Assembly (NCBI GenBank): GCA_903929755.1
Contig: CAIYVZ010000097.1
Location: 1 to 46,242 of the forward strand
Source of the DNA: an uncultured Acidobacteriia bacterium
GTDB taxonomy: Bacteria; Acidobacteriota; Terriglobia; Bryobacterales; Bryobacteraceae
Length of the DNA: 46,242 bases
Reading direction: 5' to 3'
A program made the position numbers and the translations under genes. Position 1 is the stretch's first letter. Each line of letters opens with the position of its first letter. The notes beneath the pieces were generated by a model. That model saw only the letters and a program-made list of their open reading frames with translations. It did no database searches and was not told the DNA's origin. Shown here one piece after another: positions 25,826 to 34,838 of this stretch.

Positions 25826-27571
25826 TTAGACTTCTTCGAGGAAGGTCTTCAGGCGCAAGCTGCGGCTGGGATGGCGCAGTTTTCGCAGCGCCTTGGCTTC
25901 AATCTGGCGAATGCGTTCACGCGTAACCTGGAAATTCTGGCCGACCTCTTCGAGCGTGTGCTCACTGCCGTCATCGAGGCCGAAGCGCATCCGAATGATC
26001 TTCTCTTCGCGCGGGGAGAGGCTCTTCAGAACCTCGGCGGTTTGCTCATTCAGATTGAGATTGATCATGTGCTCGGAAGGTGAGACATGCGCCTGATCCA
26101 CGATGAAATCGCCCAGATGCGACTCATCTTCTTCCCCCACCGGAGTTTCGAGCGACACTGGCTCCTGCGCGATCCGCATCACGCGACGAATCCGGTGCAC
26201 GGGCAGTTCCATACGATCGGCCAGTTCATCGTTGGTCGGTTCGCGCCCCAGTTCCTGCACCATCACGCGCGAGGTCCGGATGAGCTTATTGATGGTTTCG
26301 ATCATGTGGACCGGGATACGGATGGTGCGAGCCTGGTCGGCGATGGCGCGCGTAATCGCCTGGCGAACCCACCACGTGGCATAGGTGGAGAACTTATACC
26401 CGCGACGGTATTCGAACTTCTCCACAGCCTTCATCAGGCCAATATTGCCCTCCTGAATCAAATCCAGGAACTGCAGGCCACGGTTGTTATAGCGCTTCGC
26501 AATACTCACCACGAGTCGCAGGTTGGCTTCAATCAGTTCCTGGCGGGCGTCGTCGGCATGACGCTCAAAACGCATCACCAGTTCCAGGGCGCGGAGGAGT
26601 TCGGTGGCCGGTGAGCCATAGTCGTCTTCCATGTCCTGCAGCGTTTGGTTCAGGTGCTTCTGCTCCCGGCGAAGGTCCCGCAACTCTTCGCCGGTGGCAT
26701 TTCCCGCGGCTTCAATCGCGCGATGATTGCGGGCGATTCGTTGCGTCACAGGACGAACACGGTCCACAGCTTCACGCAGTTTATCGATCAGACCCTTGAT
26801 GACTGAATTCTGGAAGCGAATATCGCAGCTTCGGCGCGAAATCGCCACGGCCATGCGGCCCAGTTCCCGACGCAGCCGTTGATGCTGCTTTAGCTTGGCT
26901 TGGCGGGGCACGTTGGCCAACTTTTGTTTCTGCACCAGAAACTTTTGGCGCAGCGTCGTAAGTTCATTGCAGGCCGCCACCAGCTCGGCACCGCCCGCAT
27001 CCCAGACTTCGTCGGAGGGAATCGGGTCACTAAACAGCAGCAGGTCACGGGCTGCAGCGGTGCCACAGCGCACATCTTCGCCGAGGCGAATGATTTCGCC
27101 AATGATCAGGGGGCAGCGAGAGAGAAGACGGCGCGCGCGGGACTGGGCCCGCTCCATACGACGGGCAATGCCCACCTCCCCCTCACGACTCAGCAGCGCG
27201 ACGGAACCCATCTCACGCAGATAGAGCCGGACGGGGTCGTGAGTTTTGTCGAGGGCATCGACTTCGAAGACTTCGTCCGAGCCCTCTCCGTGGCGGTCTT
27301 CCAGTTTGTCATTGACGATGCCGTCAGAGGAATCGAGCGACAGTTCGTCGATATCAACCGGGATCAATTCATTTTCAAAGAGCGCAAGGCCGCGCTCCTT
27401 GCTCACCCTGGCAAGCGGATCGACGGCTTCGAAGTTATCTTCCTCGGCCAAGCTGGCACTCTCCCGACGGAACTGGAATAACCGATTGACTGCGCTTTTG
27501 GCTCCATTGTACACCTGGGGTTGACGAGCCTTCCCGAGAGACGCGAGGGTACAAACAGCCGTTCTATTCAC
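25826..27571 (-). CDS. rpoD: RNA polymerase primary sigma factor RpoD
   Basis: A 581-residue sigma-70 factor. Region 1.2 is at about residues 112-140 ([21 protein letters not shown]). A long non-conserved region rich in charged helices follows. Region 2 is at about 338-425: [37 protein letters not shown] and the -10-binding [19 protein letters not shown]. Region 3 is next ([14 protein letters not shown]). Region 4 is at about 530-575 with [20 protein letters not shown]. It lies 43 bp after dnaG, the classic dnaG-rpoD order. The start codon is uncertain: GTG 27571 lacks a Shine-Dalgarno, and an in-frame GTG exists at 27514. Confidence 0.97.
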   Translation of the reverse strand: MNRTAVCTLASLGKARQPQVYNGAKSAVNRLFQFRRESASLAEEDNFEAVDPLARVSKERGLALFENELIPVDIDELSLDSSDGIVNDKLEDRHGEGSDEVFEVDALDKTHDPVRLYLREMGSVALLSREGEVGIARRMERAQSRARRLLSRCPLIIGEIIRLGEDVRCGTAAARDLLLFSDPIPSDEVWDAGGAELVAACNELTTLRQKFLVQKQKLANVPRQAKLKQHQRLRRELGRMAVAISRRSCDIRFQNSVIKGLIDKLREAVDRVRPVTQRIARNHRAIEAAGNATGEELRDLRREQKHLNQTLQDMEDDYGSPATELLRALELVMRFERHADDARQELIEANLRLVVSIAKRYNNRGLQFLDLIQEGNIGLMKAVEKFEYRRGYKFSTYATWWVRQAITRAIADQARTIRIPVHMIETINKLIRTSRVMVQELGREPTNDELADRMELPVHRIRRVMRIAQEPVSLETPVGEEDESHLGDFIVDQAHVSPSEHMINLNLNEQTAEVLKSLSPREEKIIRMRFGLDDGSEHTLEEVGQNFQVTRERIRQIEAKALRKLRHPSRSLRLKTFLEEV

Positions 27572-27614
27572 ATGTGTCTGATCAGGGCCTGACGTTACAA
27601 CACTCCTGCTCTTA

Positions 27615-29357
27615 TTAGCGTGATCCGGGTTGCTGACGGGTCATCGCGGCGAGTTGATGCATCAGCTCGAACGCTTCCGAGACTCGCCCCTCGCGTTCCG
27701 CCGTTCGGATCGCGTCTTTCATCTCCCGGACGGTATTTTCCATCTCGCCCCGCTCGAGCGCGGTGACGCACGAAAACGCGTCGTCCACGGAGGGCGGAGG
27801 CGTATCGTCACGTGCCAAAACAATGGACGCCAGCAATTCCTGCTGACTCGGCTGCAAGCGCGCGTTCAGCGTCTCGTAACTGATCGGATCGCCGTTTTCC
27901 TGCATCCCCAGCAGCATTTCGTAGAAGGCCGAAGTGGGGAAGCGTCGCCACGAATTGAGATGCCGCAGGGAAGCCAGTAGTTGCTCGCGCGCGTCCGGCT
28001 CGGTCAGCAGAATAGCCAGCAGAATCCGGTCTGTGGCTCGTGCCGGATCCGCTTGTTTCTGCGGCTGCCTGCTGGTACGGTCGAGCGCCAACTTACGGAA
28101 CTGGTCGAGCACCAGGCCCTTTTCCAGGCCCAGGTAATTCGCAATGTCCTGTGCCACCGCGGCCCGCTCAATCTGATCGTGCAGGCCGTGAATGGAAGGA
28201 ATTAAGAACTTGAACGCATCCACGCGCCCCTGGGGGTCGCGCATGTCGAACTTGCCGCGCGCACGGTCTGCCAGCCAGTAGAAGTAGGCCTTGGCTTTGG
28301 CCACTTTTTCGAGGTAGGCTTCGGCGCCGTGCTCCTTGCAGTACTCATCGGGGTCCAGGCCTCCATCCAGTTCCACGATGCGGATGCGCATGTTTTCGTC
28401 GAGCAGCGCGGCGATGGAGCGCTCCGCCGCTTTCGCTCCGGCAGAATCGGGGTCAAAATTGAGGTGCAGGTTCTGCGAATGCCGCTTCATGGCGCGGATC
28501 TGCTCTACGGTGAGCGCCGTGCCGCACGTCGCCACGGCTTCGGTCGCGCCCGCCTGGGTGGCGCCAATCACGTCCATGTAGCCTTCTACCAGCAGAATCC
28601 GGTCCAGCTTCATGGCCTGGTGCTTGGCTCGGGACAGGTTGTAGAGAACCTGCGATTTCTTATAAATTTCGGTTTCGGGCGAATTCATATACTTCGCCTT
28701 GTCTTCCGGGTCGAGCGCGCGCCCCCCGAAAGCAATCACCTTCCCCGATTCGTTGTGGATGGGGAACATGACCCGGTTACGGAAACGATCGTAAAATCCG
28801 CCTTCCTCACGCCGCCCCACCAGCCCGGAAGTCTCCAGTTGGTCCGGCTTGAAGCCGCGTTGCTCGAGGATCTTCAGCAGGGACCGGCCCGTCGCATCGG
28901 CATAGCCCAGCTGAAACTGCTCCACCGAGGTGCGGGTCACGCCGCGCTCGCCCAGATACTGCCGTACGGAAGATGCCGCGTTCGCCGCCAGATTGCGCTG
29001 AAAATGCTCCACCGCAATCTCATGCATTTCATAGATGCCGGCACGGACTTTGGTCCGCTCATCGCCGGCAAGCGACTGCTTGGGCAGCGGGATACCGTGC
29101 TGCTCGGCCAGCTTCTTCAGGGTCTCCCAGAACGTGAGGCCCTCAATGTTCATGACGAAGTTGAAGACGTCGCCTTTGGCGTCGCACCCGAAACACCGGA
29201 AGAACTGGTGGTCGGCCGAGACGGAAAATGAGGGTGTCTTTTCGTTATGGAAGGGGCAGAGGCCGGAGTACCGGCTCCCGACACGGCGCAAACGCACGTA
29301 TTCCGAGATGACCTGAACAATGTCAACCTGGCCTTTTAGTTGTTGTGCGAAATCCAT
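27615..29357 (-). CDS. dnaG: DNA primase
   Basis: A 580-residue primase that makes RNA primers at the replication fork. The zinc-binding domain has C34-x2-H37 (CPFH) and C55-x2-C58 (CFGC). The catalytic core follows ([42 protein letters not shown]), with TOPRIM motifs [17 protein letters not shown] near residue 255 and [13 protein letters not shown] near 300. The C-terminal helicase-binding region from about residue 440 is poorly conserved as usual. It diverges from the truncated haemoglobin gene and begins a long co-directional minus-strand block. Confidence 0.97.
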   Translation of the reverse strand: MDFAQQLKGQVDIVQVISEYVRLRRVGSRYSGLCPFHNEKTPSFSVSADHQFFRCFGCDAKGDVFNFVMNIEGLTFWETLKKLAEQHGIPLPKQSLAGDERTKVRAGIYEMHEIAVEHFQRNLAANAASSVRQYLGERGVTRTSVEQFQLGYADATGRSLLKILEQRGFKPDQLETSGLVGRREEGGFYDRFRNRVMFPIHNESGKVIAFGGRALDPEDKAKYMNSPETEIYKKSQVLYNLSRAKHQAMKLDRILLVEGYMDVIGATQAGATEAVATCGTALTVEQIRAMKRHSQNLHLNFDPDSAGAKAAERSIAALLDENMRIRIVELDGGLDPDEYCKEHGAEAYLEKVAKAKAYFYWLADRARGKFDMRDPQGRVDAFKFLIPSIHGLHDQIERAAVAQDIANYLGLEKGLVLDQFRKLALDRTSRQPQKQADPARATDRILLAILLTEPDAREQLLASLRHLNSWRRFPTSAFYEMLLGMQENGDPISYETLNARLQPSQQELLASIVLARDDTPPPSVDDAFSCVTALERGEMENTVREMKDAIRTAEREGRVSEAFELMHQLAAMTRQQPGSR

Positions 29358-29385
29358 GGGTGAGAGGTACCTTACTGCTCGTTAG

Positions 29386-29391
29386 TACCAT
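29386..29391 (+). promoter_or_regulatory. -10-like box 6 nt before the haemoglobin GTG
   Basis: TACCAT ends 6 nt before GTG 29398, with no Shine-Dalgarno. The 40-bp divergent gap also contains the dnaG start region. Confidence 0.25.
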
Positions 29392-29397
29392 TATCGT

Positions 29398-29790
29398 GTG
29401 GACGCCAAACCGTTAGACGATCAGGATATTTTCGGCCTCATAGGCGAAGACGGCTTTACGCGTCTCACGGCGGCCTTTTACCGCCGTATCCCCGGCGATG
29501 AGATCCTGGGGCCGATGTATCCGGGTGGCGACATGGCCGGCGCGGAGGAACGGCTGCGGGACTTTCTGATCTTCCGTTTTGGCGGACCGACCTCATATCT
29601 GGAGAAGCGCGGCCACCCCAGGCTTCGCATGCGCCATGCGCCGTTCCCGATCGGCATGGAGGCGCGCAACCGGTGGATGGAGATTATGACGAACGCCATG
29701 ATTGAAACTGCGCTACCGAATGAGGTGAACGCAGTGCTCTGGGAGTTTTTCAACGGGACCGCTACGTTTTTGATGAACCGCCAGGCGTAG
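29398..29790 (+). CDS. Group II truncated haemoglobin
   Basis: A 130-residue haem protein of the trHbO/YjbI type. Diagnostic features are RLTAAFYRRIPGDEILGPMY near residues 21-40 (B-helix with the B10 Tyr), then LRDFLIFRFGGPTSYLEKRGHPRLRMRH, where the last His is the proximal haem ligand, followed by APFPIGMEARNRWMEIM. These proteins bind O2 or NO, and many act in redox stress or oxygen delivery. The GTG start is the only one giving the full N-terminal helix. It is alone between dnaG and the HicB gene. Confidence 0.9.
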   Translation: MDAKPLDDQDIFGLIGEDGFTRLTAAFYRRIPGDEILGPMYPGGDMAGAEERLRDFLIFRFGGPTSYLEKRGHPRLRMRHAPFPIGMEARNRWMEIMTNAMIETALPNEVNAVLWEFFNGTATFLMNRQA

Positions 29791-29815
29791 GGTAAAAGCT
29801 CTCTATACTGAAGGC

Positions 29816-30025
29816 ATGAAGTTCCGTGTCATTCTTGAGCACGATCCTGAGGTTGCCGCGTGGTCGGTAGTGTGCCCGGAACTGCCCGGGTGCGCCTCGT
29901 TCGGAGATACAGAAGAAGCGGCGATGCGAAATATTCGCGAGGCAATCGCCTTATACCTGGAACCCGCCGATCTGCCTCTGCCTGAAAACGCGAAGATCGA
30001 CGAGGTATTGGTTGGGTGCAGGTGA
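29816..30025 (+). CDS. HicB-type antitoxin
   Basis: A 69-residue protein, MKFRVILEHDPEVAAWSVVC with PELPGCASFGDTEEAAMRNI. This is the partial RNase-H-fold of short HicB antitoxins (CPELPGCxSxGDTxEEAxxNIxEAIxLYLE). No C-terminal DNA-binding domain is present, as is normal for this short form. The stop overlaps a HicA-like remnant (GTGA), the order hicB-hicA seen in many acidobacterial and cyanobacterial loci. The antitoxin looks intact while the toxin is not. Confidence 0.75.
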   Translation: MKFRVILEHDPEVAAWSVVCPELPGCASFGDTEEAAMRNIREAIALYLEPADLPLPENAKIDEVLVGCR

Positions 30026-30120
30026 TTCTTGCAAACCATGCGGGTCGCACGAGCCCACTCGGCACGATGCGGGCCATCATCTCCGGCAGCGGAATTCCGC
30101 CGGAGAACTGGGTCGGCTAA
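30022..30120 (+). pseudogene. HicA toxin, C-terminal relic
   Basis: From GTG 30022 a 32-residue frame reads VILANHAGRTSPLGTMRAII and SGSGIPPENWVG. The pattern NHxGRxxxxGTMRAIIxxxGxxxExxV equals the C-terminal half of HicA mRNA interferases. The N-terminal half, which carries the catalytic His in a GSH motif, is missing; the hicB frame continues up to the junction, so the deletion lies at the gene boundary. It cannot be an active toxin. Confidence 0.55.
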
Positions 30121-30132
30121 GCCAGGCCCGGT

Positions 30133-33117
30133 TTAATCCTTCTGATAAACCCGCTGGTTGCCTCGGCCATCGGTAACCGAGGTGGAACCGCTGTTGGCTG
30201 GACCGGCCGTCGTGCCCGCCGCAGGCTGCACCGTCACCACCACGGCCGCGCTTTGCTGGCCGGTGGCCAGAGACCGCACCTGCACCACATTATTGCCCGG
30301 GCTCACGGTGGGGGGAATCTGGGCCTGAATCACGCCGGTGGAAGTTTGGACCAGCGGTAGCGGCACGTCGTTGAAGGTAACGCACGAGCCGCCCAGAACC
30401 GTGGGAGGAGGCAGGACGCTGGCCGTGGACGCGGTTGCCAGGTTGGTGCCATTGATGTTGATGACGCCGCCCACCCGCACGTTAGTGGAGCCATCGCCCG
30501 CGTTCACAATCGCGCGATTACCCGCCGCGATGGCAGGCGCCTGAACACCGTTGGGCGTCAGCGGCACCACGCTCAGCCCGGAGAGGGTAATGATGTAGGC
30601 GACGAAGTTGTTATCGATCACCATGGAGCGGGCCGGGATGTTGTAGCGGGTAGTCCCAAACAGGGTAAACCGGGGATTCTCGGGGGCCACGGCAAGCACG
30701 CGGGAAGAGTTCGTCGCGAGGTTGACCAACTCCAGAGTTGGCCGCGCATCCGAGGTGGCAACAGCAGTAATATTGGCACGAACCGGCGTGCTGAGCCGCA
30801 GAATATTGTTCTGGTCAAACGGGGCCGTGGCGACCACGTTGCGCTGCGCGGAGCCGGTCGCCGCAGAAGCGTTGGCGGAACCACCCAGCACCGTCAGAGA
30901 TGGATTCGTATACAGCCCGCCCAACGCGTACCAGGCCTGACCAGTGCCAGCTGAAAGCGGTCCAAAGAAACCCTGAATCGGATTAGCAAAAAGGGTGGAA
31001 GCTGCGATGTAGGAGTCCGCAGCGGCATCGTACAGATAGGCCGAGCCGTTCCCGGCCAGCGTCAGAATCCGGGTGTTATCGGGGGCGGCCAGCATGGTAA
31101 CGGGCGTAGTGAAGACGGTTGGGGTCAGTGCGCCCACTGTGCGGGGAATCGCGTTCCCGCCGACAACTTTCCACTGCCCACCGTTGGACATCACAAATTC
31201 CAGTCCGGAATTGCCCATCGCCATCGCCATCGGATACAGGAGCGCCGCCGTTACACCGCCTGCCTGTCGCGGAATCGGCGGGAAGTTCACGTGGCCGACA
31301 TCTTTGCCAATGGTCAGGTCCACAATGTCGATCAGTTCGCCACCATTGCTCGCCACATATAAGGTATTGCCGTCGGTGCTCAGCGCCAACTGATGCGGCA
31401 ACTGGCCCACGGCAATCGGAGGCAGAAACACCTGATTCGCCGTGTCGAAGACTTCGATACGGTTGTAGCCCGCGTTTGAGAGATACGCGCGGTTTCTGGT
31501 CTGGTCCAGAACGATGTCGGTTAAGCCCTGATCGCCCGAAATTGCCGCCCCCCCGGTAATCTGGCCGGAAGTCGGCGAATTGTTCGGCGTAACGGGCACC
31601 GGGAAGATCACCCCGCGCTGGTCCGGGTTCCGGTAATTCATGTACACGCGAATGGTGGGCGGAATATTGATGGCGTTGGGCGAGGCCAGCGTGACATCGA
31701 GCGACTGGCCCTGCAGCGTGGCCGCGCCTGTCGCCAGATTCGTGCCCGCCTGCCGGACCACATTCAAACGCCCCGGCTCCATGGTGAACATGACGGTAGA
31801 GGGGGCCACGCCGCTGGAAACCGCGGTGGTCAGCGCCGAAGAAATGGTATTGATGGCAAAAGTCAGCTTCCCGCTTCCCAAGTTATTGATCTGGACGGGA
31901 GTCTGCGCCAGACCTGTGCTGCAGGGGTTCTGGCTGAGGAAGACCTGGGTAGTGGAGGGCTGCAGAATCGGGTAATTGAAGAGCGTGGAGACGGGCAGGT
32001 AAACCAGACCCGATTGGGAGAGGCTCCAGGCATTGCCGCCATCGGCCGTCATCACCATTTTGGCCACAATGCTTTCGGGCATACGGATGCCCAGCCGAAT
32101 TCCGAGATTTGTGGGGTCGGTCAGCAAGAGGACGGACGAATTCGGCGCCTGTGCAGGATTTGAAAAGGCGGCCGTGTTGAACGCGCCATAGAGGGTCTTG
32201 CCATCCGGTGAGAAGACGCTGCCGCCAATGTTCTGCCGGGTGTTGAACGCAGCGGCGAAAGGGAACGGGGCGTTCGAATTGTTCATTTGGCCCAGAATTG
32301 AGAGAGTAGCAACGTCATACAGCGTGAACCCAGCCATGAACTTCGCGCCGTCGGGTGAAATGGCCAGCACGGTGGACTGGCCCGTCACCGTGCGACTACG
32401 CAGAATTGTTCCGGAGGCCACTTCGTACACAAACAGGTAGGTGGTGGTCGCGGTCGGATTCGTCAGCCCGACAATGTACTGCCCGTTCGGCGTGCGGATC
32501 AACTTGCTGAAAAACGTGGTGTCGGGCCGGGTGAGCGTCTGGGCAGGCAGCGGCGCGGGGGTAGAAGGCGGAGGGGGAGTCAGCACGGCGGTCAGCTGAT
32601 TGGCCACAGCCAGGTCTTTGTCAAAGATGAGCAGCGTATTGGCGCCGCCGGTGGTTCCCGCAGTGGAAATGAGCGCCCGGCCATCCGCGCCGACCTCCAC
32701 ACCTTGCGGCGCGGCGGGCAGGGATACCGTCTCAATCACCAGCTTCGTCTGGAGGTCAATCACGCTCAGACTTAGAGAAGCCCCGTTCGTCACATAGAGA
32801 TACGCGCCATCCGGCGACATCGCCGCCGCCAGGGGTGAGGTACCCACACTAATAGACCCGATTACCGAATTCGTGCCGGTACTGAAAAGATCCACGCGGT
32901 TCGCAGCAGAATTCACCAGATACAGAAGCTTGCGCGGTTCATCCAGCACGATGTCGGACGGGGTTCCGCCCAGCGTGATCACTTTGCCGAAAGTTGCCGC
33001 TGTGTTCTGCGCACGCAGTTCAGGCGCTGAACTTGCAAGAAACGCCAGAGCCACTCCGGCCAACACCCCTGCCCTGCTGAGATTGCGAAAGTTCAAAGCC
33101 AAGTCTCCAGATAGCAT
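30133..33117 (-). CDS. Secreted YVTN-type beta-propeller protein with TIGR03437-like C-terminus
   Basis: A 994-residue exported protein. A signal peptide (VLAGVALAFLASSAPELRAQ) lies near residues 18-37. Two runs of YVTN/NHL-like propeller repeats follow, about residues 45-370 (GTPSDIVLDEPRKLLYLVNS, MSPDGAYLYVTNG, SPDGKTLYGAFN) and about 530-800 (GLTDIVLDQTRNRAYLSNAG, LSTDGNTLYVASNG), separated by a beta-sandwich stretch. The end (CVTFNDVPLPLVQTSTGVIQ and VSPGNNVVQVRS) matches the IPT/TIG-like C-terminal domain common in Solibacter-type proteins. It is probably cell-surface or secreted. An alternative start is TTG 33096, with GGAG 8 nt upstream. Confidence 0.85.
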   Translation of the reverse strand: MLSGDLALNFRNLSRAGVLAGVALAFLASSAPELRAQNTAATFGKVITLGGTPSDIVLDEPRKLLYLVNSAANRVDLFSTGTNSVIGSISVGTSPLAAAMSPDGAYLYVTNGASLSLSVIDLQTKLVIETVSLPAAPQGVEVGADGRALISTAGTTGGANTLLIFDKDLAVANQLTAVLTPPPPSTPAPLPAQTLTRPDTTFFSKLIRTPNGQYIVGLTNPTATTTYLFVYEVASGTILRSRTVTGQSTVLAISPDGAKFMAGFTLYDVATLSILGQMNNSNAPFPFAAAFNTRQNIGGSVFSPDGKTLYGAFNTAAFSNPAQAPNSSVLLLTDPTNLGIRLGIRMPESIVAKMVMTADGGNAWSLSQSGLVYLPVSTLFNYPILQPSTTQVFLSQNPCSTGLAQTPVQINNLGSGKLTFAINTISSALTTAVSSGVAPSTVMFTMEPGRLNVVRQAGTNLATGAATLQGQSLDVTLASPNAINIPPTIRVYMNYRNPDQRGVIFPVPVTPNNSPTSGQITGGAAISGDQGLTDIVLDQTRNRAYLSNAGYNRIEVFDTANQVFLPPIAVGQLPHQLALSTDGNTLYVASNGGELIDIVDLTIGKDVGHVNFPPIPRQAGGVTAALLYPMAMAMGNSGLEFVMSNGGQWKVVGGNAIPRTVGALTPTVFTTPVTMLAAPDNTRILTLAGNGSAYLYDAAADSYIAASTLFANPIQGFFGPLSAGTGQAWYALGGLYTNPSLTVLGGSANASAATGSAQRNVVATAPFDQNNILRLSTPVRANITAVATSDARPTLELVNLATNSSRVLAVAPENPRFTLFGTTRYNIPARSMVIDNNFVAYIITLSGLSVVPLTPNGVQAPAIAAGNRAIVNAGDGSTNVRVGGVININGTNLATASTASVLPPPTVLGGSCVTFNDVPLPLVQTSTGVIQAQIPPTVSPGNNVVQVRSLATGQQSAAVVVTVQPAAGTTAGPANSGSTSVTDGRGNQRVYQKD

Positions 33118-33157
33118 TGCTGAAACACCCCGTCAGGGTTCCAAAACACGATTGCCA

Positions 33158-33163
33158 ATTATA
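33158..33163 (-). promoter_or_regulatory. -10 box for the beta-propeller gene
   Basis: TATAAT on the minus strand, 40 nt before ATG 33117. The -35 position is weak. It lies in the 117-bp divergent gap before the Tad locus. Confidence 0.4.
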
Positions 33164-33234
33164 ACGCCGGAGCCGGGTCTGGCGTCGAAATCCTGATCAC
33201 GACCATAGACGTACGCCGTGCTATAAAAGGATGC

Positions 33235-33597
33235 TTGAAATTTCTGGTGAGAAACGCGACAAGGGATACCCTCCTCGGAGCCGCCGTTCAGAGGGCTGAC
33301 ACAAGCGCCACGCGGAACGTAGGCCTCCTGAAGCGCACGTCGCTTGAGCCAGGACAAGGCCTCTGGATTGTCCCGTGCCAGGGAATTCATATGTTCTTTA
33401 TGAAATTCGCGATAGATCTTGTATACGTAAGCCGCGCGAGGCACGTAAAGAAAGTGGTGCGGGCCATTGCACCCTGGCGACTTTCACTTTGTTTGTCCGC
33501 TCACTCCGTCATCGAGTTGCCTGTAGGTACAATTGACCGAACGGGCACCGCACCCGGAGATCAGTTGGAGTTTGAAAAGCAGGAAGAAGTTCCTTAA
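33235..33597 (+). CDS. DUF192 family protein at the head of the Tad locus
   Basis: A 120-residue single-domain DUF192 protein. Signatures are RNVGLLKRTSLEPGQGLWIVPCQGIHMFFM and IDLVYVSRARHVKKVVRAI. Family members are small, mostly exported beta-proteins of unknown role; this one lacks a signal peptide. The start is TTG 33235 with AAAGG a few nt upstream; the ATG at 33231 is in another frame. Only 6 bp separate it from the tadD-like gene, and DUF192 genes are recurrent members of tad clusters, so it is likely part of the operon. Confidence 0.82.
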   Translation: MKFLVRNATRDTLLGAAVQRADTSATRNVGLLKRTSLEPGQGLWIVPCQGIHMFFMKFAIDLVYVSRARHVKKVVRAIAPWRLSLCLSAHSVIELPVGTIDRTGTAPGDQLEFEKQEEVP

Positions 33598-33603
33598 GAA
33601 ATC

Positions 33604-34629
33604 ATGATGGGACGCAGCCGATACCTCGCAGCAACCGGTGCCCTTGCCGCCTTCACCCTTACCGGGTGTCAGCACAATCTGTCGCGCTCGGCGAGGCTTG
33701 CCGTGCCTTCCGGGGCAACTGCGGTGGCCAGGAATCTGGATCGCCAGATCGTGAACGCCGCCGACGCCGGGGACGGCGATTATCAGCTCCGTGTGTTGCG
33801 CGCCCGTATCGACGCCAACCCGGCCGATATTCCTCCGCGGCTCGAAATCGCTGAACGTTATCAACAACTTGGCTTTCCGGAAATTGCTCTGGAACATGCC
33901 CGCCTGTTGCTGGAACGGGCACCTGATGCCGAAGACGCCTGGGTCTCTCTGGCCCGGATTCAGCGTGATGCCGACCATTCTGCAGACGCGGAACGCGCGC
34001 TGGCGAAGTTCGCCACGTCGCACGAAGCCTCGTCCCGAATTTGGGCGTGGATCGGGCTGCTGCGCGACGACACGGGTGACTGGAAGAACGGCGAGACCGC
34101 CCACCGCAAAGCTCTGGCGCTGGCACCGGATCACGACGACCTGCACAACAATCTTGGCTTCTGCCTGCTGCAACAAGGGCGCAAGGAAGAAGCAGCGGCG
34201 GAATTCTCCGCAGCGCTGAAACTGAACCCCCGCTCCGTGATTGCCCGCAATAACCTGGGCACGTCACTGAATCTATCGGCCAAAGAAGCTGTGCTCCACC
34301 TGCAGTCGGTGACAGACCCGGCCACGGCCCACAGCAATCTGGCCTCCGCTCTTATTGGAGCGGGCCGTTACGACGAAGCGAAGCGCGAACTCGAAACCGC
34401 CCTGAGTTATAATCGTCAGCACTCCGCAGCCCTGCAAAATCTGGGGCTGCTGGCCCAATTGGAGGGGAAGCCTGTTGAGCTGAAAAGCTCCACGCGGCCC
34501 GAGGGAAAGTGGGCCCACCTGGCTGTTTCTGCCTGGCGGCGCGTAAGGGGAATTTTTCCTCAGAGCGCTGATAATAAAAGTGAAGGCATTACCAACGGGA
34601 CCGACCACGTGGTGGCCGCCCGCAAATAA
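33604..34629 (+). CDS. tadD: TadD-like TPR lipoprotein
   Basis: A 341-residue protein. Residues 1-22 form a lipoprotein signal with lipobox LTGC and lipidated Cys22. It then holds tetratricopeptide repeats from about residue 75 to 300, for example DAWVSLARIQRDADHSADAERAL, HNNLGFCLLQQGRKEEAAAEFSAALKLNP, AHSNLASALIGAGRYDEAKRELETAL and LQNLGLLAQLEGK. TadD is the pilotin-like TPR lipoprotein of Tad secretion. Its position just before the pilin gene fits. The C-terminal 40 residues are basic and unstructured. Confidence 0.82.
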   Translation: MMGRSRYLAATGALAAFTLTGCQHNLSRSARLAVPSGATAVARNLDRQIVNAADAGDGDYQLRVLRARIDANPADIPPRLEIAERYQQLGFPEIALEHARLLLERAPDAEDAWVSLARIQRDADHSADAERALAKFATSHEASSRIWAWIGLLRDDTGDWKNGETAHRKALALAPDHDDLHNNLGFCLLQQGRKEEAAAEFSAALKLNPRSVIARNNLGTSLNLSAKEAVLHLQSVTDPATAHSNLASALIGAGRYDEAKRELETALSYNRQHSAALQNLGLLAQLEGKPVELKSSTRPEGKWAHLAVSAWRRVRGIFPQSADNKSEGITNGTDHVVAARK

Positions 34630-34630
34630 C

Positions 34631-34634
34631 GGAG
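34631..34634 (+). promoter_or_regulatory. Strong Shine-Dalgarno for the Flp pilin
   Basis: GGAG lies 6 nt before ATG 34641, at ideal spacing and better than most sites in the window. This fits high pilin expression. Confidence 0.5.
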
Positions 34635-34640
34635 ATTCTT

Positions 34641-34826
34641 ATGAAACAAGTATTCGTGCGCTTTCTTAAAGACGAACAAGGTCAGGATCTGGTCGAATAC
34701 GCGCTCATTGTGGCGGCGGTCGGACTGGCTCTCATCACCACGGTGAACACCCTGTCCCAGGGGATTGCCAGCCTCTATTCGAGCATTACGGCCGACCTTT
34801 CCAGCATCGGCGCCACACAGCAGTAG
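34641..34826 (+). CDS. flp: Flp/Fap type IVb pilin
   Basis: A 61-residue prepilin, the major subunit of the Flp pilus. The leader is MKQVFVRFLKDEQG with cleavage expected between G14 and Q15. The mature start QDLVEYALIVAAVGLAL has Glu at +5 and the E-Y pair of Flp pilins, followed by the single hydrophobic helix and a short polar tail. The leader is positively charged, as required. It is processed by a TadV/CpaA prepilin peptidase, which is not encoded in this window. Confidence 0.95.
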   Translation: MKQVFVRFLKDEQGQDLVEYALIVAAVGLALITTVNTLSQGIASLYSSITADLSSIGATQQ

Positions 34827-34838
34827 CCGGAAACCAGG

